This document shows positions 9,572 to 19,500 of a stretch of 20,835 bases of DNA, piece after piece. Every line of letters starts with the position of its first letter. Position 1 is the stretch's first letter. Under the pieces are notes generated by a model, which saw only the letters and a list, made by a program, of their open reading frames with translations, was not told the DNA's origin and did no database searches. Made by a program: the position numbers and the translations under genes. The stretch comes from Paracoccaceae bacterium (lineage in GTDB: Bacteria; Pseudomonadota; Alphaproteobacteria; Rhodobacterales; Rhodobacteraceae): positions 1-20,835 of the forward strand of contig JAASTF010000019.1 of NCBI GenBank assembly GCA_021767525.1, given 5' to 3'.

Positions 9572-10339
9572 ATGGATTTCCAAAGCATCTTCGGCCTGGA
9601 TGGCAAGGTCGCGCTGGTCACCGGCTCGACCCAGGGGATCGGCCGCGCCACGGCCGAGGTTCTGGCGCGCGCGGGCGCGCATGTGCTGATTTCCAGCCGC
9701 AAACCCGATCACTGCGCCGCCGTCGCCCATGAGCTGACCGAGGCCGGGTTAAGCGCCGCGCCCTGGCCCTGCCATATCGGAGACGCGGCCGCGATCGAGG
9801 CCACCGAACGACATCTGAAAGACACCTATGGCGGCTTGGACATTCTTGTGAACAACGCCGTTCTCAGCCCGCTGCGCAAGATCGAGGACACCGATCTTGG
9901 CCTGTTCCGCAAGACGGTCGAGGTTGATTTGCAGGGCTACTGGTTCATGTCGGCGGCAGCAGCGCGCCTGATGGCGCCGCGGGGCGGCGGCAGCATCGTC
10001 AACATCGCCTCGGTCGCCGCGCTGCATCCCGACCGCGGCCTGGCGTTGTATTCGACGTTGAAAACCGCGCTGATCGGCATGAGCCGCGCCTTCGCGCTGG
10101 AATATGGCGCGCAGAACATCCGGGTGAACACGCTTTTGCCCGGCCTGATCGAAACCCGCCTGGCTGACAAATACGACGAGGCAACACGGCAAAAGATGTT
10201 TTCGACGATGTGCCTGCCGCGCCTGGGCCAGCCCGCGGAAATCGGCCAATCGGTGCTGTTTCTGACCTCGCCCGCGGCGGCCTATATCACCGGGGCCAGC
10301 CTGGTGGTCGATGGCGGGCTGTCCGTCGCCCTGATGTAG
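9572..10339 (+). CDS. Short-chain dehydrogenase/reductase, DHRS4/FabG-like
   Basis: Classical SDR oxidoreductase, 255 residues, NAD(P)-dependent. Visible motifs are TGSTQGIG (17-24), VNNAV (93-97; the usual NNAG ends in Val), catalytic Ser147 in NIASVAA, the active-site Tyr160 and Lys164 (YSTLK), and the C-terminal AYITGASLVVDGG (237-249) typical of FabG-like and DHRS4-like enzymes. The start ATG has AGGAG nine bases upstream. It is transcribed away from the MBL-fold gene and probably shares the intergenic control region with the minus-strand run. A role in oxidising an alcohol or 3-hydroxyacyl-CoA intermediate of the same pathway is plausible, but is inferred from position. The next gene starts about 150-165 bases downstream and looks functionally unrelated. 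Confidence 0.94.
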   Translation: MDFQSIFGLDGKVALVTGSTQGIGRATAEVLARAGAHVLISSRKPDHCAAVAHELTEAGLSAAPWPCHIGDAAAIEATERHLKDTYGGLDILVNNAVLSPLRKIEDTDLGLFRKTVEVDLQGYWFMSAAAARLMAPRGGGSIVNIASVAALHPDRGLALYSTLKTALIGMSRAFALEYGAQNIRVNTLLPGLIETRLADKYDEATRQKMFSTMCLPRLGQPAEIGQSVLFLTSPAAAYITGASLVVDGGLSVALM

Positions 10340-10400
10340 GCCCCGAAACGCCCGACTGTTGCCCGTTGCGCACAGTTGCCGCGCCTGACGCGCACATCCG

Positions 10401-10429
10401 TTGAAAAACTATTAAAGATTGAAAATTCT
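10401..10429 (+). promoter_or_regulatory. Putative sigma70-type promoter of the giant repeat gene
   Basis: An AT-rich island in otherwise GC-rich DNA. TTGAAA at 10401-10406 matches a -35 element well. A weak -10 candidate, AATTCT, lies 17 bases downstream at 10424-10429. TTGAAAA is also repeated exactly at 10401-10407 and 10419-10425, an 18-base period that could be a regulator site. It lies 60-100 bases before the candidate start codons. Confidence 0.35.
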
Positions 10430-10504
10430 GGGGCTAACGTTGCGGCAGAAATTGGCATTCGTGCCGATTTGGGCTGTCGGGGCGTGTGTATGGGGCGGAT
10501 GCGA

Positions 10505-10579
10505 ATGAGTGCGTTGCAGGTGGTGCGCAAGGGTCTTGCGTTTGTTTTTCTTGCTCTTTTCGCGTCCCACGCCCAGGCG
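10505..10579 (+). other. Signal-peptide-coding segment of the giant repeat gene
   Basis: It encodes 25 residues, MSALQVVRKG followed by a roughly 10-residue hydrophobic core and SHAQA, with a good signal peptidase I site (A-x-A) before TTF. There is no twin-arginine and no lipobox Cys, so Sec export and cleavage are expected. The DNA of the core is strikingly T-rich against its surroundings. Confidence 0.75.
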
Positions 10580-13500
10580 ACCACATTTACCACGACGGTT
10601 CCGGGCACGGGAATCACCCTTCCTGCCGACTACCCCGAGGCGGGCGGCGTTGCCATCGTCATGGTCGGGGTGAACGGCAACACTTATTACCAGTTCTCTG
10701 ACCCCACCGGCGCCTTTCGCGGCTATCAGTATAACGGCACGCCCACCGCCTTTCGCGGCAACCCCTTCACGATCAACGATCCCATTGCGCTGAATTGCGG
10801 CTTTTCGACCTGTGCCGATTATTTCGGCGGATCTATCGCGCAGATCTATATCCGGTTCTCGGCCTATGATGGCGACACCCAGCCCGGCGGCTTCGATTTC
10901 AACCGCATTTCGCTGGTGATGAACGGCTACACCGTTGGCAACTGGAGCGACCTGACCACCGAGCGCACGAACAACACCGGCTCGCAATCCTTCGGGTTCG
11001 AGAGCGGCTTTGGCAACAACAGCTTCAACACCGGCTGGTTCTCGTCGACGAATTCGGCGCTGTTGAACAACATCCTGACGACAGGGCGCACGACCACGCA
11101 GGTCTTCGACGCGACGCCGAACGACAACTATTGGGATTTCCGGCGCGGCCCCAGCCTGAGCAATTCGAACGTCGTGACGGTCGCTCCCGGCTATGAATTC
11201 GAAAAGACGGCCGATAGGGCCAGTTTTTCCGCCGTTGGAGAGACGATCACCTACACCTACCGCGTGACCAATATCGGCTCGGTCCCGATCCGCAACCTGA
11301 CGGTGCAGGACGACCGGATCGCCAATGTCACCTGCGACAAGACCACGATTTTTGACACCAACCCGGGCGGCACGGCCGATTTCGCCACCTGCACCGGCAC
11401 CTACACCGTCACGCAACAAGATGTCGACGCGCAATCGGTGACCAATATCGCCCAGGCAAACGGCGTGCCGGACGAGGGCACGCTGGGCGCGGTCCAAGAC
11501 AGCGTCACCGTCACCGGCCCGGCACTGAACCCGGTGCTGACGGTGGACAAGACCAGCCCGCTGGCCGCGTTCGGCGCGGTTGGCAGCCAGGTGCCTTACA
11601 CGATCCGCATCAGCAACACCGGCAACACCACGCTTAGCGATATCGCCGTGACCGACAGCCTGATCGCCGGGTTCACTTGCACGCCGCCCGACCTTCTTCC
11701 CGGTGCGTTTTTCGATTGCACGGGCAGCTACACGGTGCAGCAAAGCGATATCGATACCTTTGCCCAGAACACCGGCAGCAGCGCCAACTGGTTGAACAAC
11801 CTGGCCCAGGCGACGGCCCGCACGCCGGCCGGCGGCACGGTTTCGGACAGCGACGCGCTGGCGCTGCCCGGCCCGGCGCCGGTGCTGGATTTCACCTTCG
11901 ACAAGACCGCGACCACCGCAGATTTCGACAGCGTGGGTGACCAGATCGGGTACGAGTTCGTTATCGTGAACACCGGCACGGTCACCCTTTCGGCGCTGCC
12001 AACGATCACCGATCCGCAGATCAGCAACCTAAGCTGCCCGGCGGGGCCGCTGGCGCCCGGGGGCTCGGCGATCTGCACCGCCAGCTATACGGTCGACCAG
12101 GACGATCTGGATGCCGGCCAGGTGGTGAACACCGCCAGCGCCCAGATCACCCAGGACGGCTTGACCGCCAGCCAGACCGACAGCGCCACGGTCGACGCGG
12201 TGATCACCACCGGGCTGGCCATGTCCAAGCGGCTTGCGGCAGGCTCGGCCAGCAGTTTCGATGCTGTGGGCGACACGCTGCTGTTCGAGTTCGAGCTGCT
12301 GAACACCGGCAACACCACCCTTGATGCGGTGCAGATCACCGATCCGCTGGTCGGCGTAACCTGCCCGGCGATGCAGATCGCACCCGGCGCCAGCCTTGTC
12401 TGCACCTCGGCCCCCTATGCGGTCACGCAGGCCGACCTGAATGCCGGCGGTGTGACCAACACCGCCACCGTGACGGTGACCGAACCGGCCACCGGCACGC
12501 CGCTTGACGCCAGCGGCAGCGTGACCGTGCCCGCCGATCAGCGCCCCGCGCTGACGCTGACCAAGAGCGCCCCGAACGTGCCCGCGCCGCAGTTCCAGGT
12601 CGGTCGCACGATCAGCTACGATTTCGATGTCACCAATACCGGCAATGTCGCGTTCAGCACCGCGGTGAACGGGGTCGACCTTATCACCATCACCGATGAC
12701 AAGATCGGCACCTTCGATTGTGGTGCGACGCCGCTGGCCGTCGGTCAGACCCTAAGCTGTTCGGCCGATTACGTGCTGACGGCCGCGGATGTGGCGGCGG
12801 GCCAGGTCACGAACACCGCGACGGCTGCCGCCGGGGCGACCCTGTCGAACCAGGAAAGCGCGACCATCGCGCCGGACCTGTCGACCGAGATTTCGCTGGC
12901 CAAAACCGTCACCAGCGGGCCGGTCACCGCGCTTGGCGATACGATCACCTACCAGTTCGAGGTGGTGAACGAAGGCACCGCGCAGATCGTCAAGTCGAAC
13001 AGCACCATCACCGTGACCGACCCGGCGTTGACCGCGTTCGATGATTGCGTGAACCAGCCCGACTTTTTGAACCCCGGCGACAGTTTCCTGTGCTTCGGGC
13101 AGCGCGTCGGCGTGACCCAGGCCGAATTCGACAGCGGCGCCATCACGAACACGGCGGTCGCCGCCGTTGTCGATGGCGGCGGGGTCGTTACGACCTCGAA
13201 TTCGGCCAGCGCCGAAACGCCGGTCGTGGCGTCGCCGTCCATGGTGTTCACCAAGTCCGTTGCCGGCAGTTTCGCCGCCGTGGGCGATACGCTCACCTAT
13301 ACCTTCACGGTCGAGAATACCGGGCCGCTGACCCTAAGCTCGGTCGCGGTCAGCGATCCGCGGGTCGCTTTGGTCGGGTGCGATCTGACCAATCTGGCGC
13401 CCGGGGCCACGACCAGCTGCACGGGAACCTACCAGGTAACCCAGGCCGATCTGGACGCGGGCCAGGTGCAGAACACCGCGACCGCCATCGGCAGCACCCG

Positions 13501-16500
13501 GACCGGCCAGCAGGTCACGCACACAGATACTGCCGTGGCCCTGATCGATCCCGGCGTCGTGCCGCAGATCGCCCTGACCAAATCGGCTGACCGGTCCTCG
13601 TTCATCGCGGCGGGCGAGGTTGTGACCTACCGCTTTTCGGTCGAAAACACCGGTGTGCTGACCATCGATGGCGCCACCGTGACCGACGCGCTGGTGCCGG
13701 GCTATTCCTGCGCCATAGGCACGCTGGCGCCGGGCGCGGTCAGCGATGCCTGCACGCTGGCCTATACGGTCACCCAAGACGATGTTGACGCGGGCCAGAT
13801 TGACAATTCGGCGCAAGTGACCGCGCCGGGTGCCAGCGATACCGACACGCTGACTTTGCCAGGCCCGGCGCGCATCGCGGCTTTCACGCTGGACAAGACG
13901 GCGGATGTGCCAGCCTTTGCGCAGGCGGGCGAAACCGTGACCTATACCTTCACGGTCACCAATTCGGGTACTGTCACATTGTCGAATGTCGCGGTCGACG
14001 ATCCCTTTTTCGGCAGCCCGATCAGCTGCGCCATCGGCACGCTGTTGCCCGGCCAGACCAGTGGCACGGCCTGCACCGCCATCTACACGATCGACCAGGC
14101 GGATGTGGATGCCGGCCAGCTTGACAACACAGCCACCGCCACGGGCGACGCGCCGCCCGGCGTGGCCGCGCCCGCGCCGCAATCCGACAGCCTGACCCTG
14201 CCGGGCCCGGCCGAGGCCCCGGCGCTGACCGTCACCAAGGCGGCCGAGGCCGGCGCCGGCTTTGCCGGGCTGGGCGACACTGAAACCTATACGTTCCGCA
14301 TCGAAAACACCGGCAACGTAACGCTTGTCGGCCTGACGCTGGACGATGCCGACCTTGGGCTGACCTGCGCGCTGCCCGACCTGGCGCCGGGCGATGCGTT
14401 GCAGGGGCCGGGCGATTTCTGCGCCGACGGCACCACGCCCCTGACCGCGACAAAGACGTTCGATCAAGCCGATATCGACCGGGGCAGCTATGTGAACACG
14501 GTCAGCGTTAAGGGCCAGACGGCGGGGCAGGGCAGCCCGGTTTCGGGCAGCGACAGCGTCACGGTGACCGGCCCCGCCCAGGCGCCGGCCCTGTCGATCG
14601 CCAAGACCTTTACCTCGGTCGCGCCGTCGCTGGATCTGGTGGGCCAGACGCTGGAGTTTGCCTATGATGTGACCAACAGCGGCAACATCACGATCACCGC
14701 GCCGATCTCGGTCGACGACGACAAGATCGCTTCGGTCCAGTGCCCGGCCCTGCCGCCCAGCGGATTGGCGCCCGGCGCCGCGATCCAGTGCACCGGCACC
14801 TACGTGGTCACCCAGGCCGATCTGGACGCGGGCAGCGTGACCAACATCGCCAGCGCCAGCGTCACCCAGCCGCTGGTGCCGCAAAACCCCGGCGACCCGG
14901 CCTTTGCCTTTGTCACTTCGACCCCCGACAGCGTGACCGTGGGGCTGGTGCAAGACCCCGCCCTGCGCCTTGAAAAGCGCGTCAAAAGCACCTCGCCCTC
15001 CAGCTACGCGGCGGTGGGGGACACCATCGTTTTCGAATATGTGGTGACCAATGACGGCAACGTGACCACCACTGATCCGATCCTGGTCACCGACAGCGAA
15101 ATTCCCGGCACGCTGACCTGCTCCGCCGCGCCGCTGGCCCCCGGCGACAGCGTGACCTGCGAACAAACCTGGAGCGCGGATCAGGCGGCGCTTGACGCAG
15201 GGTCGGTCACGAACCTTGGCACGGCCACCACGCTGTTCGACGGCGCCCCTGTCACCGCGACCGACACCGCCACCGTCAACGCGGTCCAGACCGCCGCGCT
15301 GGGCGTGGTCAAGACGCTGCAAACCGTCGACGGCGTGGCCCTTGGCGCGCTGGTCAACCCGACCTACCAGATCGGCCAGGTATTGGGATACGAGATCATC
15401 GTGTCGAACCCCGGCAACGTCACGATCGCCGCGCCCTTTACCTTCGACGACAGCCTTGTGCTCTCGGCGGCGATCAATTGCGGCGGTGCCGACGCGGTCG
15501 ACCTGGCGCCCGGCGCCAACTTTGCCTGCTCGGCCAGCCACACCGTCACGCAGAACGATATCGACCTGGGCGCGGCCACGAATGTTGTGCGCGTCAGCGG
15601 CAGCTTCGATGGCGCGCCGGTCGTGTCGCCCGCCGATGACGCGATTTATCCCGTCGACGCCAGCCCCGCCCTGTCGCTGGTCAAAGAGGTGATCGCCGGC
15701 CCCGCGGCCTTTGGCGCCACGACCGATGTCTACACCTATCGCTTCACCGTGACGAATACCGGCAATGTCGACCTGACCGGCCAGATCGGTATTGCCGACG
15801 ACAAGATCGGCGCACAGGTCTGCAAGGCTGCTGCCGGTGGCGGTGTGCCCGCGCTGACGGTGGGCGGCTCGATCACCTGCGAGTTCGACTATACCGTAAC
15901 CCAGGCCGATCTTGACGCGGGCATTCTGACCAACGTGGCCAGCGCCGAAACGCTGTATCCGCCGGCCTCGCCCTCGGCCACCCGCGTCACCTCGCCCGAG
16001 GCCTCGGCCAGCGTGACCGCCGACACAAACCCGGGCCTGCTGGTGCAGAAAAGCCTTCTGCCCGGCACGCCCGATCCCGCCGCGGCGGGCGACCTTCTGC
16101 AATTCGAAATCAGCGCCACCAACAGCGGCAACCAGACGCTTAGCGGCGTGACTATCAACGACCCGCTGTTGCCGGCGCTTTCCTGCGCGGTCGTGCCTGG
16201 CGTGGGTGGTGTGATCGACCCCGCGCCCGCCAACGTGGTGCTGGCACCGGGTGACCGGCTGAGCTGTACCGGCTCTTACCGGCTGGGCCAGGCGGATTTC
16301 GACGGGCAATCCTTTTCCAACACGGCAAGCGCCCAGGGCACCAGCCCGCAAGGCGTGACCGTCAGCGGCAGCGATACGCTGCCCGTGTCGCTGGCCGCGC
16401 CGCTGATCCAGATGTCGGCAGTGAAATCCGCGTTCGAGGGCGATCCCTTCGACGCGCCGGGCCAAGAGGTGAAATACCGCATCTCGGTGACCAACCAGGG

Positions 16501-19500
16501 CAACATCACCCTGACCGACCTGCGCATCGACGATGTTCTGGACGTGACACCGGCCAGCTGCACCATTGCCACTCTGGCGCCTGGCGCCACCGACAGCAGC
16601 TGCGTCTTTACCTATGTCGTGACCCAGGCGGATATCGATCGGCCGCTAACCGTGGGCGCCGACACCTTCGGCGTGATCGACAACACCGCCACGGTCACCG
16701 CAACGCCTGCACAGCCCGGTCAGCCCGACATTGTCGTAACCGCGCCGAACCAGGTGCGCGGTCCGCTGCACGAACCTGCACTGACGCTGGTGAAGTCTTC
16801 GGCTGCAACGGCCGTGACCGCGTGGGACGAGGTCGTGACCTATACCTTCACCGTGGCCAATACCGGCAACATCACCCTGTTCGATGTGCCGCAGATCACC
16901 GATGACAAGATCGGCACCTTTGCCTGCGCCGGGCTGCCCGTGGGTGGGTTGGCCCCGAACGAAAGCTACGACTGCACCGCCACCTATCGCGTGACGCAGG
17001 ACGATCTTGATGCGGGCGCCGTGACGAACACCGCCACGGTCACCAGCCCCGAGGTGCCGCCCGGCGCGCCCGAAGCCAGCGACAGCCTGACGATCCCCGT
17101 CACCCAGACCCCGGGGCTAAGCCTGACCAAGCTGCCCTCGGCCTCGGTTGCCGGCGCGGCGGGCGAGGTGATCACCTATACCTACACCGTGACCAACACC
17201 GGCAATGTCAGCTTGCAGGATGTGACGGTCAGCGATCAGCACAGCAGCGCGGCAGGCACCATTGCGCTGGCCGTGGGCGGCGAAAGCCTGTCCGGCGACC
17301 TGCAAGAGGTCGGCACGTCGACCGATGCGGTGGCTGCCAACGGGGTCTGGAGCGTTCTGAAACCCGGCGACTCGGCCAGCTTTACCGCTACGTATGAGGT
17401 GACGCAGGACGATATCGACCAGCAGGTGACGCTGGAAAACACCGCCACCGTCACGGGCACCGGGCCGGCGGGCACGACACCGCCTGTCGACAGCGCCACG
17501 GCAAGCGTGCCGACAGCGGCCAAGACCCCGGCGCTTGAGGTCACGAAGACCGCAGATGCCGGCGCGCTGAGCGATCCGGCACAACTGGGCGAGCAGGTCG
17601 GCTTTACGATCACGGTGACGAACACGGGCAACCAGACCCTGACCGCGCCGGTGCTGACCGACACGCTGAACGATGCCGATGGCGGGGCGCTTGCGCTGGA
17701 TGCGGTGCCGGTTCTGACCGCAGGCGATGCGAATGGCAACGGTGCGCTGGATCTGGGCGAGGCCTGGGTTTACACCGCCAGCTTTACGCTGACGCAGCCT
17801 GCAATAGATGCTGGCGGCATCGAAAACACCGTGACCGCGACCGCGCAAGACCCGCAGGGCCAGCCGGTCACCGATACGCTGGATGCGCCAGTGACCGTGG
17901 CGCTGTCGGGCGCGCCCGGCTTGGCGTTGGTCAAGACCGCCACGCTGAACGACGGCGGCGATGGCCGCGCCGATGCGGGCGACACGATCACGTATAGCTA
18001 CACGGTGACGAATACAGGCAACCAGACCCTGTTCGACCTTGCGGTAAGCGAAACCGGCTTTGCCGGGGCGGGGTCGGCGCCGGTGCCGACCTATGCCAGC
18101 GGTGGCGCCGACCTGGGCGGCGATGCGGCCGTGATCGATCTGGCGCCAGGGGGCGGCGCCGTTGTGTTCACCGGCACCTATACGCTGACGCAGGACGATT
18201 TGGATGCGGGCTCCGTCACCAACCAGGCCACCGCCAGCGGCACCGACCCCGATGGCGCTCAGGTTTCCGACCTGTCCGACGACGACAGCGCCGCCTCCGG
18301 CGCGGACGATCCGACCGTCACGCCCTTGCCCGGTGCAGGCGCGCTGGATGTGCAAAAGCGCGCCGACCTGTCGGCGCTTGGCACCCCGCCGGTTGCCGGC
18401 GAAACGCTGGGCTTTGTCATCACGGTTGAAAACACCGGCAACCAGACACTGACCGACCTGGCATTGACCGACACGCTGACCGATGCCGACGGCAACCCCC
18501 TGACCCTGACAACGGCGCCGGCCCTTGTATCGGGCGACACGGATGGCGACGGGGCGCTGGATGTGGGCGAGGTCTGGACCTATCGCGCCAGCTATGTGCT
18601 GGAACAGGCTGCGCTGGATGCTGGCGGCGTGGCGAACAGCGTCACGGTCAGCGCGCGCGATGCCGCGGGCGGTGGCGTCGGTGCCGTGTCCGACGACGAT
18701 TCTGGCGCGACCGACGGCAATGGCGACAGTGATCCGGCCAATGACCCGACGGCCGTTCCCTTGGCGCGCGCCCCCGCGCTTGAGCTGGTCAAGACCCCCT
18801 CGGTGACCGAGGGCGCGGCAGCGGGCGATGTCATCGCCTACAGCTACGCGGTGACGAATACCGGCAACCAGACCGTGTCGGCCATCTCTATCGCCGACGA
18901 TCACAGCAATGCCGGCGGCACGATCGCCCTGGCCGTCGCAGGCGAGGCGCTGACCACCGACGCCGCCCCGGCGGATGACAGCACCGATACTGAGGTGAAC
19001 GGCAGCTGGGACAGCCTGGCGCCCGGCGATGTGGTGACGTTCAGCGCCAGCTATACCGTCACCCAGGCCGATATCGATGCGCAGGCGCCGTTGGAAAACA
19101 TCGCCACGCTGACCGCGCAATCCGCCGATGGCGCGCCGGTTGGCGCAAGCGACAGCGCCAGCGTCACGCTGGCGCCGCCCGCCCCGGCATTGACCGCGGT
19201 CAAGACCGTCGACACCGCTGGCCTGTCGACACCGCCGGTCGCTGGTGAAACGTTGCCCTTTACCATCACCGTCGCCAATACCGGCAACCAAAGCCTGACC
19301 GGCATCACCCTGCGCGACACCCTGCGCCGCAACGACGGCACGGTGATCGCGCTGGCCGCAGCGCCGGTGCTGCTGTCCGGCGACGGCGGCGTTGCCGGTG
19401 TGCTCGAGGTCGGTGAAACCTGGACCTACGGCGCGACCCATGAGGTCAGCCAGGATGACATCGACGCGGGTGGCGTGTCGAACCAGGTCGAGGCCCGTGG

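Noticed and set aside
10412..11743. A 443-codon minus-strand open frame covering the N-terminus of the giant gene
   Set aside because: It conflicts with the signal peptide and N-terminal domain on the plus strand. Composition is typical of antisense shadows, and it would run into the giant gene's upstream region without a partner.
13334..16465. A 1043-codon minus-strand open frame inside the repeat gene
   Set aside because: Its product is low-complexity Gly/Arg/His/Asp with periodic phrases that mirror the plus-strand repeats (reverse of GTGACC and similar). The plus frame shows coherent domains, so this is a shadow.
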